Part shown: piece after piece, positions 34,167 to 43,175 of the stretch | Numbering within the stretch: position 1 is the first letter of the stretch | Layout: every line of letters starts with the position of its first letter | Source: Polaribacter litorisediminis | GTDB taxonomy: Bacteria; Bacteroidota; Bacteroidia; Flavobacteriales; Flavobacteriaceae | Assembly: GCF_019968605.1 (NCBI RefSeq) | Contig: NZ_CP082966.1 | Span: 4,275,640-4,339,639 of the forward strand | Direction of reading: 5' to 3' | Length of the DNA: 64,000 nucleotides | Notes under the pieces: generated by a model | Databases searched by the model: none | The model's input: only the letters and a program-made list of their open reading frames with translations | What the model was told of the DNA's origin: nothing | Program-made: the position numbers and the translations under genes

Positions 34167-35411
34167 TTGTTAAAAATTAGTACACATAAAACATACCTTT
34201 CTCTAATTCTATTAGCATTAATTTCAATTTCAATATTCGAAATAAATTATTTATTACTTATAATCACTTTTTTTATTTATTATTCTAAAATATCTAAAGA
34301 CTTAGTTGTTATTGTATTATTTCTTGCAAGTATTGTTGTTTTAGCATGTATATCCTCTTTATTTAACAACTATGTTGTCTATGATTGGATAAAAGATTTA
34401 GCCTATTTTACAAGACCCATAGCGGCAATTTTGGCGGGATATTTAGTTTCTAAAAAGATTAATAATTTTAAAAGTATTTTAAAAATTATTGTAGGAGTTT
34501 CATTTGTTTTTGCTGTAATCCATATCTTAAAAGTTCTATTTTTAGTAGATTTTAGCAATGCATCTGTTAGTAATATTAGAAATGTTGCAGGCATATCAAA
34601 TCAAATAGAAATATTTTCGCTGGTTATTTTATTGATATCTAAGAAGTATAAAGAGCTGGAGATCATCAATAACAAGTTGTATAAGAGAATCATATTAATC
34701 GTGTTTTTCATATCTTTTTCGCTCTATTTTTCAAGAACAATGATTGTTGCTTTGGTTATTTTTTTGTTAGCTTCTTATAGTTATTTAATTATAACGAAGA
34801 AAGCTATAAAGTATGGTCTCTTAATTTTAGTGTCATTTAGTTTATTTTATGCGTATTTATTTAGCAGAGAATTTGAAAGAGATAAACCAGGAATAGAATC
34901 ATTTTTATATAAAATGAAAGTAGCCCCCGCAGAAATTTTTTTACCTGTTAAAAGTATAGACATAAAAGACCATGCAAAATTATGGGACCGTTGGCGCGCT
35001 TACGAAGCTAGTATGGCAATCAATCAAATGAACACATTTTCAAGTTTTGCAATAGGTAAAGGTTTTGGAGCGCTGGTAGATTTGAAATTTTATGCGCCTT
35101 TGGGATCAGAAAACATGAGGTATATACCTATTTTACACAACGGTTATGTGACCATCTTTTTTAAAACAGGCGTTTTTGGATTGTTATTTTATTTGGTATT
35201 CTTAGTAGCACTGTATTTATATTCTTACAAAAAAGCAAGTTTTATTCAGAAAAGAGTCATTTATAATTTAATAGGCGGTATTGCTGTGTATTATGTATTT
35301 ACAACTTTAATTATAACAGGTATTTATAATGTTATGGATATATATACTTTTATCTTAGGAATACTGTTATATTTTAGTATTGATGTTGAAAAAAAATTGG
35401 AAGTAGAATGA
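34167..35411 (+). CDS. O-antigen polymerase/ligase-like membrane protein (first copy)
   Basis: A 414-aa polytopic inner-membrane protein with about 11 predicted helices and the Wzy/WaaL-type periplasmic loop (about 255-315), which contains GKGFGALVDL and ILHNGYVTIFFKTGVFGLL, the usual HN-G-x-(F/L)-G context. The start appears to be TTG at 34167, because no ATG exists in frame near the N-terminus. A 28-codon frame (34087-34173) overlaps this start. It ends in an ATGA overlap with the next gene. Whether it is the polymerase or the ligase cannot be told. Confidence 0.75.
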   Translation: MLKISTHKTYLSLILLALISISIFEINYLLLIITFFIYYSKISKDLVVIVLFLASIVVLACISSLFNNYVVYDWIKDLAYFTRPIAAILAGYLVSKKINNFKSILKIIVGVSFVFAVIHILKVLFLVDFSNASVSNIRNVAGISNQIEIFSLVILLISKKYKELEIINNKLYKRIILIVFFISFSLYFSRTMIVALVIFLLASYSYLIITKKAIKYGLLILVSFSLFYAYLFSREFERDKPGIESFLYKMKVAPAEIFLPVKSIDIKDHAKLWDRWRAYEASMAINQMNTFSSFAIGKGFGALVDLKFYAPLGSENMRYIPILHNGYVTIFFKTGVFGLLFYLVFLVALYLYSYKKASFIQKRVIYNLIGGIAVYYVFTTLIITGIYNVMDIYTFILGILLYFSIDVEKKLEVE

Positions 35412-36505
35412 AAATAGGAATCATAGGTACTAGAGGTATTCCAAATCATTATGGTGGCTTTGAACAATTTGCAGAATATTTAGCTACTTTTTTGGTAGAA
35501 AAAAATTGTGAAGTTTATGTTTATAACTCATCCAATCATCCTTACAAAGAAAAATTATTTAAAGGAGTACACATCATACATTGCAACGATCCGGAAAATA
35601 GAACGGGTACAATCGGTCAATTCATATATGATTTAAATTGTATTTTAGATACAAAAAAAAGAGATTTAGATATTATTTTACAATTAGGCTATACAAGTAG
35701 TTCTGTTTGGTCTTTTCTTTTTCCAGAGAAACCATTAATTATCACCAATATGGATGGTTTAGAGTGGAAAAGGAGCAAATACACTTTTTTTGTTAAAAAA
35801 TTCTTGAAATTTGCAGAGAGATTAGCGGTAAAACACAGTGATTTTCTTGTTTCGGATTCAGAAGGAATTAAAAAATACATAGATAATAAATATCAAAAAG
35901 ACTCTAAGTTTATAGCTTACGGAAGTGAAATAGTAGCTGATGTAGATAAGAACGTTTTAGATAAGTTTCAATTGGAGAAACTAAAATATAACATGCTAAT
36001 TGCTAGGATAGAACCAGAGAATAATGTTGAAACTATTTTAGATGGTGTCGTTTTAAGTAAAAGTAAAACTCCATTTTTAGTTATTGGTGATTATACGATC
36101 AATAATTTTGGAAAAAGAATAAAGGAAAAATTTAAAAGTTATCGTCAAATAATTTTTCTTGGAAGTATTTATAATAAAAGTGAATTAAACTCGTTAAGAT
36201 ATTTTTGTAATCTATATTTTCATGGGCATTCAGTAGGAGGTACAAACCCTTCTTTGTTAGAGGCTATGGGTTCTACTAATTTAATAATTGCACACAATAA
36301 TATCTTTAATAAAGCAGTTCTTAAAGAGAACGCATATTATTTTTTTAATGCTGAAGATGTAAGTTTTTATTTAACACGTAAAAGTAAAGAATTTGAACAG
36401 ACAAAAATTAAGAATAATATGCTAAAAATTAAGAATGAGTATGATATTAATAAAATAAATGGAAGTTATCTCTCGTACTTTTATGAATGTCTTGCAACAA
36501 ATTAA
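35408..36505 (+). CDS. Glycosyltransferase with DUF1972 N-terminal domain
   Basis: A 365-aa GT-B enzyme. The N-terminal MKIGIIGTRGIPNHYGGFEQFAE is the DUF1972 signature, found in WbnK/WcaL-like and rhamnosyltransferase-type enzymes. The C-domain shows LIARIEPENNVETIL (about 198-212) and HGHSVGGTNPSLLEAMGS (about 276-293), with the expected glutamate. The gene overlaps its upstream neighbour by 4 nt. Donor unknown. Confidence 0.87.
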   Translation: MKIGIIGTRGIPNHYGGFEQFAEYLATFLVEKNCEVYVYNSSNHPYKEKLFKGVHIIHCNDPENRTGTIGQFIYDLNCILDTKKRDLDIILQLGYTSSSVWSFLFPEKPLIITNMDGLEWKRSKYTFFVKKFLKFAERLAVKHSDFLVSDSEGIKKYIDNKYQKDSKFIAYGSEIVADVDKNVLDKFQLEKLKYNMLIARIEPENNVETILDGVVLSKSKTPFLVIGDYTINNFGKRIKEKFKSYRQIIFLGSIYNKSELNSLRYFCNLYFHGHSVGGTNPSLLEAMGSTNLIIAHNNIFNKAVLKENAYYFFNAEDVSFYLTRKSKEFEQTKIKNNMLKIKNEYDINKINGSYLSYFYECLATN

Positions 36506-37703
36506 ATATTATAATGTTTCAGAGATATTCTTAATCTTAGTTTTAGCGACATTACCTTTAGGGGGTCATGCATTGAATAGTAATGCGGTAATTTTATTTT
36601 TTTTAGCATCATTAATTAATTATATAGTCAACAAACCAACGTTTAAATTTAATAGAATATCAATTTTATTGATAAGTTTTTACGCAGTTTGCCTATTTTC
36701 TTTGTTTTGGACAGAAAATTTAGAGAATACTAAAATAGGTTTGGTGCGCTTTTTATCTTATTTAGCATTACCGATAGCGTTCTTGCTAAATTCTAATAAG
36801 CCATTTAACCAAGAAAAGATAATTGGAATTTTTTCTAAATTGTTAGTTTTCTATAGTGTTTACTGTTTGTTCATTGCTGCCATAAAATGTATTCAAAATG
36901 ACGATATCAGTTATTTGTTTTATCACAAGTTAAGTAACAATTTAGGAGATTTAAATGCAATTTATTTATCTGTATTTGTAAGTTTAGGAATTAATTTTTT
37001 TCTTAGAAAAAAAGAAAAATCAAAAGTTGAAATTTCTTATTTGGTTTTTTTAGGTCTCTTTTTAATATTACTTTCTTCTAAATTAATTATTTCAATAACG
37101 TTTATAGTTACGCTCTTATATTTTTTTAAAAGAAAAAAGTATAAGAAAGTAAAATGGAAAGATATTTTTTTTATTTCAGGAATTATAATTCTTTTTTTAT
37201 TTGCCTCCAGTAATCTCTCAAAACGCATAAAAGTAGAGTTTGAAAAAACAAAAATAAATGAGGTCATAGATACAAAAGATTTTGGACACGTTTATTTATG
37301 GACTGGTGCTGCTTTGCGCCTATTTCAAACAAAAGCATTTATAGAAATTTTAAAGGAGCAGAAAAAAATATTTTTTGGGTTTGGATTAAATAATTCTCAA
37401 AAGTCATTAAACGACAAATATAAAGAGTATAATTTGTACCCAGGTTTTATGAATTATAACTATCATAATCAATACCTACAAGTTTTTGCAGAGTTAGGTG
37501 TTGTCGGTTTTAGTATACTTTTAATGCTATTGTTTTCAGTGCTAAAAGATGCAATTATTCTTAAAAATTATTTTTTATTATCCTTTATAATTTTAATATT
37601 AGTAGTGTGTATTACAGAATCATTTTTATGGAGACAAAGAGGAATGGTATTTTTTATCATCATATCATTATTATTTAGTAACAGAAAAAAGTTTAGTTTG
37701 TGA
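36483..37703 (+). CDS. O-antigen ligase/polymerase-like membrane protein (second copy)
   Basis: A polytopic membrane protein of about 406 aa from the ATG at 36483 (an ATG at 36459 would add 8 residues and lengthen the overlap with the upstream gene). It has around 11 hydrophobic helices, a loop near FFGFGLNNSQKSLNDKY and the Wzy_C-type segment YHNQYLQVFAELGVVGFSILLMLLF (about 330-354), which is closer to the O-antigen ligase pattern than the first copy. Together the two could be the polymerase and the ligase. It overlaps the next gene by 4 nt. Confidence 0.8.
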   Translation: MNVLQQIKYYNVSEIFLILVLATLPLGGHALNSNAVILFFLASLINYIVNKPTFKFNRISILLISFYAVCLFSLFWTENLENTKIGLVRFLSYLALPIAFLLNSNKPFNQEKIIGIFSKLLVFYSVYCLFIAAIKCIQNDDISYLFYHKLSNNLGDLNAIYLSVFVSLGINFFLRKKEKSKVEISYLVFLGLFLILLSSKLIISITFIVTLLYFFKRKKYKKVKWKDIFFISGIIILFLFASSNLSKRIKVEFEKTKINEVIDTKDFGHVYLWTGAALRLFQTKAFIEILKEQKKIFFGFGLNNSQKSLNDKYKEYNLYPGFMNYNYHNQYLQVFAELGVVGFSILLMLLFSVLKDAIILKNYFLLSFIILILVVCITESFLWRQRGMVFFIIISLLFSNRKKFSL

Positions 37704-39052
37704 GACAAAAAAATTCCATATTCATTAGACCTTTCATAATCTTTATAGATTTATTGCTCATTAATAGTGTTGTTTATATTATTTCAGATCGAGAATATCT
37801 TAATTTTTCCTTTCTTTCCTATATTCTAAGCTTTTGGTTGTTTATTTCTTACTATACTAAGTTTTACAATGTGTATCGGTATACACATGTGAGCAGATTA
37901 GTTTCACTTTTATTGTCGCAGTTTTTTATTTTTTCACTTGCTTATTTAAGTTACTTTAGTATTTTTAAAGAAGGTAAAATTGTTGATAACCAACTTTTTG
38001 TTTTGTTTTTAATATTAGGTTCTGTTACATTTTTCAAATTTTTTATCTTTTATCTTCTTAAAAAATATAGGTCTAAAGGTAATAATTTTAGAAATGTTGT
38101 TCTTTTTGGAGAACTTAGTTCAGCAAAAAAATTAGATACTCTTTTTCATAATAAAAATGACCTAGGCTATCGTTTTTATGGCTTCTTTTCAGATAAAATT
38201 TATAATTCTAATAATTATTTAGGGTATTCAAAAGATGGGTTTAAATACATCGAGGATCATAAAATTGATGAAATCTATTGTGACCTTTCTCAAGTTAATC
38301 CGAATCAATTAATTAAGATTAGAAAATTTGTAGAAGAAAAAAAACTCGAATTAAGATTTTTACCTGAAAACAAAGCAATATATAGTAAAAATTATATTCT
38401 AGAATATTTTGGGACAACTCCAATTTTAAAGCCTAAACCTTTACCTTTCGAAAAAATTGAAACGCATATATTAAAAAGGATATTAGATATTTTTTTATCA
38501 GTCATAGTTTCTGTTTTTATTTTAACTTGGCTTTTTCCTATACTATTTATAATTATTAAGATAGATTCTAAAGGCCCCTTGTTTTTTAAGCAAAAAAGAG
38601 ATGGTTTAAATGGTAAACAGTTTTATTGTTATAAGCTGAGGTCAATGAAAGTAAATAAAGAGGCTGATGTTCTTTCAGCATCAAAAAATGATTTGCGAAT
38701 TACAAGAATAGGTACTTTTTTAAGAAAATCTAGCTTAGATGAGTTACCACAATTTTTTAATGTTTTAATAGGAAATATGAGTGTTGTTGGGCCAAGACCT
38801 CATATAAATATCCAGACCAAAAAATATATAAATGAAGTAGAAAATTATTTGGTTAGAAATTCAGTAAAACCAGGTATCACAGGTTTAGCTCAAATTAGTG
38901 GTTATAGAGGAGAGGTTATCAAAAAATCTGATATAGAAAACCGAGTAAAATTAGATATTTTTTATATCGAAAACTGGTCTTTCTTTTTAGATATTAAAAT
39001 AATATCTCAAACTTTTATCAGTCTTTTTAAGCAAGAAGATAAAGCATATTAA
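37700..39052 (+). CDS. Undecaprenyl-phosphate glycosylphosphotransferase (WcaJ-like)
   Basis: A 450-aa initiating enzyme that transfers a sugar-1-phosphate to undecaprenyl phosphate. The N-terminal half has four helices and a CoA-binding-like cytoplasmic domain (NVVLFGELSSAKKLD). The catalytic domain starts RILDIFLSVIVSV (membrane re-entrant helix) and reads GPLFFKQKRDGLNGKQF, YKLRSMK, LRKSSLDELPQFFNVL and MSVVGPRPH. The start is GTG at 37700, overlapping the previous stop. Its position near the end of the locus is common in Flavobacteriaceae. Confidence 0.93.
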   Translation: MRQKNSIFIRPFIIFIDLLLINSVVYIISDREYLNFSFLSYILSFWLFISYYTKFYNVYRYTHVSRLVSLLLSQFFIFSLAYLSYFSIFKEGKIVDNQLFVLFLILGSVTFFKFFIFYLLKKYRSKGNNFRNVVLFGELSSAKKLDTLFHNKNDLGYRFYGFFSDKIYNSNNYLGYSKDGFKYIEDHKIDEIYCDLSQVNPNQLIKIRKFVEEKKLELRFLPENKAIYSKNYILEYFGTTPILKPKPLPFEKIETHILKRILDIFLSVIVSVFILTWLFPILFIIIKIDSKGPLFFKQKRDGLNGKQFYCYKLRSMKVNKEADVLSASKNDLRITRIGTFLRKSSLDELPQFFNVLIGNMSVVGPRPHINIQTKKYINEVENYLVRNSVKPGITGLAQISGYRGEVIKKSDIENRVKLDIFYIENWSFFLDIKIISQTFISLFKQEDKAY

Positions 39053-39823
39053 ATGAAACATAACTTAATTTTAACGGGAGCAATAGTATTATTTAAAGAA
39101 AGTTTGCCTGATTTACACAATACAATAGATTGTTTTTTAAATATACCTTTTGAAAAAAAACTATATTTAATTGATAATACACCTACTAAATTTTTTGAGT
39201 TTGTTTTTAATGATGACCGAATTGAATACATTGGAAATGAACAGAATATAGGATTTGGACCTGCGCATAATAAAATTATAGCAGAATTAAAAAATAACTC
39301 AGGGTTTCATTTGGTGTTAAATCCAGATGTTTCTTTTAAACCCGATGTTATTCCTAATTTAATTCTAGAATTAGAAAAAGATAAAAATATCGCAATGATA
39401 GCGCCAAAAGTTTTATTTCTAAATGGCGCTCACCAATATTCCTGCAGAAGATATCCAAACGTTATTGAACTCGTTGTAAGAAGATTTTATTTTTTAAAAC
39501 CTATTTTCAAAAAAATAATATATAAAGGAGAATATAGAGAAAAAGATTTATCTAAGCCTTTTTTTGCTCAATATTTAACAGGATGTTTTCAATTATATAA
39601 AACGAATGATTTTGTGAAACTAAACGGTTTTGATGAACGCTATTTTTTATACATGGAAGATGTAGACATTTGTAAAAAGATTGATGATTTGGGAAAGAAA
39701 AAATTATATTTTCCGAAAGTAGAAATAGTTCATATTTTAAAGCAGGGTTCTTTAAGAAATGCGAATCTATTTTTGAAACACCTCTCATCAGCAATTAAAT
39801 ATTTTTTAAAGTGGGGATTTTAG
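39053..39823 (+). CDS. Glycosyltransferase family 2
   Basis: A 256-aa GT-A enzyme directly after the glycosylphosphotransferase gene (no spacer). It has IDNTPTK, ENEQNIGFGPAHNKI, HLVLNPDVSF with the Asp in place of the DXD motif, and FDERYFLYMEDVDICKKIDDLGKK near the C-terminus, as in rhamnosyltransferase-type GT2 members. It is the last gene of the glycan locus. Sugar specificity is unknown. Confidence 0.87.
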   Translation: MKHNLILTGAIVLFKESLPDLHNTIDCFLNIPFEKKLYLIDNTPTKFFEFVFNDDRIEYIGNEQNIGFGPAHNKIIAELKNNSGFHLVLNPDVSFKPDVIPNLILELEKDKNIAMIAPKVLFLNGAHQYSCRRYPNVIELVVRRFYFLKPIFKKIIYKGEYREKDLSKPFFAQYLTGCFQLYKTNDFVKLNGFDERYFLYMEDVDICKKIDDLGKKKLYFPKVEIVHILKQGSLRNANLFLKHLSSAIKYFLKWGF

Positions 39824-39842
39824 TTTCCTAATTATTTTAAAA

Positions 39843-39850
39843 TATATTTG
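39843..39850 (+). promoter_or_regulatory. -7 promoter box for purD
   Basis: TATATTTG is a perfect TAnnTTTG match, 22 nt before the purD ATG. It separates purD transcription from the polysaccharide locus. Confidence 0.6.
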
Positions 39851-39872
39851 CATACACAATAATATAACGAAC

Positions 39873-41150
39873 ATGAACGTACTTATTTTAGGATCTGGAG
39901 GAAGAGAACATGCATTTGCCTTAAAATTATCTGAAAGCAAAAAAATTAATCAACTTTTTGTTGCTCCTGGAAATGCAGGGACAGCTAAAATTGCGGTAAA
40001 CATTCATCTAAGTCTCACTGATTTTGAAGCAATAAAACAAACTGTTTTAAAGAATGATATCAAAATGGTTGTGGTAGGTCCAGAAGTTCCTTTGGTAGAA
40101 GGGGTTCATGATTTCTTTTTAGCGGATGCTGCCTTAAAAAATATTCCTGTAATTGGTCCTAAAAAAGACGGCGCTTTATTAGAAGGAAGTAAAGATTTTT
40201 CGAAGCAGTTTATGCAAAAACACGGAGTACCTACCGCAAGATATAAGTCTTTTACAAGTAATAATTTAGAAGAAGGGTATACGTTTTTAGAAACTTTAGA
40301 ACCTCCATTTGTGTTAAAAGCAGACGGATTAGCAGCAGGAAAAGGAGTGTTAATTTTAAACTCTTTAGATGCGGCTAAACAAGAATTAAAAGAAATGGTG
40401 TCTCATCAAAAATTCGGAGATGCATCATCTACGGTGGTTATTGAAGAGTTTTTAAAAGGAATTGAATTATCTGTCTTTGTGTTGACGGATGGTAAAAGCT
40501 ATAAAATTCTTCCGTCTGCAAAAGATTATAAAAGAATTGGCGAAGGTGATACGGGTTTAAATACTGGTGGTATGGGAGCAATCTCTCCTGTTCCATTTGC
40601 AGACATAGCATTTTTAAATAAGGTAGAAGAATTGGTGGTAAAACCCACAATCATAGGTTTACAAGAAGAGAACATAGATTATAGAGGGTTTATTTTTATT
40701 GGTTTAATGATGAACGACAATGGTAATCCTTCTGTGGTTGAATATAATGTTAGAATGGGAGATCCTGAAACTGAAGTTGTGTTGCCGAGAATTGAATCAG
40801 ATTTATTTGAGTTGTTTGAAGGTGTGGCAAACCAAACATTGCACGAAAAGTCTTTTTCTGTAATAGATAAAACTGCCACTACAGTGATGTTGGTTTCTGG
40901 TGGATATCCTGAAGCGTATCAAAAAAATAAAGAAATTAGTGGTTTTGAAACGATAGAGGAATCTATTGTGTATCATGCAGGAACTACTCTTAAAGACGAT
41001 AAAACACTTACAAGCGGAGGTAGAGTAATGGCGATAACTTCTTTAGGAAGTTCGATTGAAGAAGCTTTAGAAAAGAGTTATAGAAGCATCGATAAAATTC
41101 ATTTTGACGGAATGAATTACAGAAAAGATATTGGTTTCGATGTACGCTAA
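39873..41150 (+). CDS. purD: Phosphoribosylamine--glycine ligase
   Basis: A 425-aa cytoplasmic enzyme that joins glycine to 5-phosphoribosylamine with ATP in the second step of purine synthesis. The N-domain starts MNVLILGSGGREHAFALKL; the ATP-grasp part has VLKADGLAAGKGVLI (about 149-163) and PSAKDYKRIGEGDTGLNTGGMGAISP (about 214-239); the PurD signature RMGDPETEVVLPR is near 294-306. The length is standard. It lies just after the glycan locus but has its own promoter. The 3' end converges on the histidine kinase gene with a 9-nt gap. Confidence 0.97.
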   Translation: MNVLILGSGGREHAFALKLSESKKINQLFVAPGNAGTAKIAVNIHLSLTDFEAIKQTVLKNDIKMVVVGPEVPLVEGVHDFFLADAALKNIPVIGPKKDGALLEGSKDFSKQFMQKHGVPTARYKSFTSNNLEEGYTFLETLEPPFVLKADGLAAGKGVLILNSLDAAKQELKEMVSHQKFGDASSTVVIEEFLKGIELSVFVLTDGKSYKILPSAKDYKRIGEGDTGLNTGGMGAISPVPFADIAFLNKVEELVVKPTIIGLQEENIDYRGFIFIGLMMNDNGNPSVVEYNVRMGDPETEVVLPRIESDLFELFEGVANQTLHEKSFSVIDKTATTVMLVSGGYPEAYQKNKEISGFETIEESIVYHAGTTLKDDKTLTSGGRVMAITSLGSSIEEALEKSYRSIDKIHFDGMNYRKDIGFDVR

Positions 41151-41159
41151 TTTGTAAAA

Positions 41160-42200
41160 TTAAAGGGCTTTATCAATGGTAAATGAAAATTCAGAACCTT
41201 CACCATAGGTGCTTTTTAGTAAAATGGTATTACCATGAGCTTCTACAATGTGTTTTACAATAGACAATCCTAAACCAGAGCCGCCTTGTTCTCGTGATCT
41301 GCTTTGGTCTACTCTATAAAATCGTTCAAATAAGCGTGGTAAATGTTCTTTTTTAATACCCTCACCATTATCAATAACTTTAAGAATAAACTTTTTATCA
41401 TTATAACTTTCTACGCCTACAAAGGTAGTTCCATTAGGTTTGCCGTATTTAATGGAGTTTACGACTAAATTGATAAGAACTTGTTCTATTTTTTCAATAT
41501 CGCCTTTTACAAAAACAGGAAATTCATAAATTTTATCAAATTTTAATGAAATATTTCTTTTTTTTGCTTTCATTTCAAATAAGTCGAATACATTTTGAAT
41601 TAATTCTAACAAATTAAAAACTTCAATATTTAGTTTGGTGCCTTCGTTTTCTAATTTAGCAATCATATCTAAATCTTTAATTACAGCAACCAATCTTTCA
41701 ACACCTTTATTAGCTCTATCCAAATACTTCATTCGTATTTGTTTGTCATTAATGGCGCCTTCTATTAGAGTTAAAATATATCCTTGAACTGTGAATAGCG
41801 GTGTTTTAAGTTCGTGTGCCACATTGCCTAAAAAATCGCGTCTAAAAGAATCTCGTTCGGTTAAATTTTTAATTTCTAAACGTTGGCCTTCCACAAATTT
41901 TTGCATGCTTTTGGATAGTTTATCAATGTCTGTGGTGGCAGAATCTCTTGTTAAATCATTAATATTTAAAATAGAAACTTCTTTATACAGTTTTTTTAAT
42001 CTTCTGTAAATAAAGTGTTCAGCTCTATATTGGATAATTAAGAATGATATTATAAATAAAGCAAGTATAGAAATTAGGATGGTAAAAATACCAAGATGTT
42101 TACTAATAATAAAATAAGATATCGAAGCAATACAAACAGAAAGTAGTGTTAAATATACTGCTGACCAAAGAGCGTAAGAATATGTTTTTTTTAGTCTCAA
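41160..42200 (-). CDS. Sensor histidine kinase (PhoR-like)
   Basis: A 346-aa membrane kinase: two N-terminal TM helices (about 9-31 and 36-57), a linker, a HisKA dimerisation domain with the phosphoacceptor His129 in NVAHELKTPLFTVQGYI, and HATPase_c with N-box LVNSIKYG, G1 VIDNGEGI, F-box LFERFYRVDQSRSREQGGSGLGLSIVK. The sensor part is short, with almost no periplasmic loop, as in many flavobacterial PhoR-like kinases. The response regulator gene lies 36 nt upstream in the same direction. The signal, phosphate or other, is not shown by the sequence. Confidence 0.93.
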   Translation of the reverse strand: MRLKKTYSYALWSAVYLTLLSVCIASISYFIISKHLGIFTILISILALFIISFLIIQYRAEHFIYRRLKKLYKEVSILNINDLTRDSATTDIDKLSKSMQKFVEGQRLEIKNLTERDSFRRDFLGNVAHELKTPLFTVQGYILTLIEGAINDKQIRMKYLDRANKGVERLVAVIKDLDMIAKLENEGTKLNIEVFNLLELIQNVFDLFEMKAKKRNISLKFDKIYEFPVFVKGDIEKIEQVLINLVVNSIKYGKPNGTTFVGVESYNDKKFILKVIDNGEGIKKEHLPRLFERFYRVDQSRSREQGGSGLGLSIVKHIVEAHGNTILLKSTYGEGSEFSFTIDKAL

Positions 42201-42236
42201 ATTATAAGAATCAATAACTTTTTAAATGAAAATATT

Positions 42237-42929
42237 TTATTTGTCTAATAAAACAAATTTATAGCCAACACCTTTTACTGTCTTAAAATGGTCATCACCA
42301 ATTTTTTCTCGTAATTTTCTAATGTGCACATCAATAGTTCGTCCTCCAACAACAACTTCATTTCCCCAAACGGTATCTAAAATAACTTCCCTTTTAAATA
42401 CTTTACCAATTTTAGAGGTTAAAAGAGAAAATAGTTCGAATTCTTTTCTCGGAAGTGCAATTTTTTTTCCAGCTTTATAAACAACATATTCATCTCTATC
42501 AATAACGATATCGCCAATTTTAAGGGTTTCTTCACTTTCTTTTTCAGTTTTTAATCTCCTCAATAAAGATTTTATTTTGCTTACTAAAACTTTCGGCTTT
42601 ATAGGTTTGGTAATGTAGTCGTCAGCGCCAGCCTCAAAACCAGCAACTTGCGAATAATCTTCTCCCCTAGCTGTTAAAAAAGCGATAATTACATTTTCTA
42701 AAGATTTTGTTTTTCTTATTTTTTCACAAGCTTCTATACCATCCATTTCTGGCATCATAATATCTAATAATATTAAATGAGGTAAATTCTTTTTGGCAGA
42801 CTTAATAGCTTCATGGCCATTTTCTGCTTTAAAAACTTGATACCCTTCATTTTTCAAATTATAACCAACAATTTCTAAAATATCAGGTTCATCATCAACC
42901 AATAAAATTTTAATATCACTTTTTTTCAT
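42237..42929 (-). CDS. Response regulator, OmpR/PhoB family
   Basis: A 230-aa two-domain regulator. The receiver holds the acidic pair DDE (residues 12-14), the phosphoacceptor Asp56 in ILLDIMMPEMDG, Thr in FLTARGED and Lys107 in YITKPIKPKVL. The winged helix (about 135-228) has LPRKEFELFSLL and the recognition helix VGGRTIDVHIRKLREKIG. It is the first gene of an RR-HK operon behind a -7 box. The target genes are unknown. Confidence 0.95.
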   Translation of the reverse strand: MKKSDIKILLVDDEPDILEIVGYNLKNEGYQVFKAENGHEAIKSAKKNLPHLILLDIMMPEMDGIEACEKIRKTKSLENVIIAFLTARGEDYSQVAGFEAGADDYITKPIKPKVLVSKIKSLLRRLKTEKESEETLKIGDIVIDRDEYVVYKAGKKIALPRKEFELFSLLTSKIGKVFKREVILDTVWGNEVVVGGRTIDVHIRKLREKIGDDHFKTVKGVGYKFVLLDK

Positions 42930-42952
42930 GGAATTACATTATAAGTTATAGT

Positions 42953-42960
42953 CAAAAATA
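42953..42960 (-). promoter_or_regulatory. -7 promoter box for the two-component operon
   Basis: On the minus strand the sequence reads TATTTTTG, a perfect TAnnTTTG match, 23 nt upstream of the response regulator ATG. Confidence 0.5.
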
Positions 42961-43134
42961 GGGATTTAAACCTGAATAGCTAAAGTTACCGTGAAATGAT
43001 TTATTAAGTTAACAATTGTTTAATCATTAATCAACAAATCACTAAAATTTTAACCTTAAAAAAACTAATTTTCAATTAATTAGCCGAAATTGGTAAATTA
43101 ATTATTACTTAACCTTTAAAGTGGTTTATTTTTA

Positions 43135-43142
43135 TAGCTTTG
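43135..43142 (+). promoter_or_regulatory. -7 promoter box for the T9SS cargo gene
   Basis: TAGCTTTG is a perfect TAnnTTTG match, 33 nt before the ATG at 43176. Because it covers the alternative ATG at 43140, it favours the downstream start. Confidence 0.6.
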
Positions 43143-43175
43143 TTCTTATTAATTTCAAATTTAAATATATATCAC

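Noticed and set aside
40438..40879. Antisense frames inside purD
   Set aside because: purD is fully supported by ATP-grasp motifs; the opposite frames have no support.
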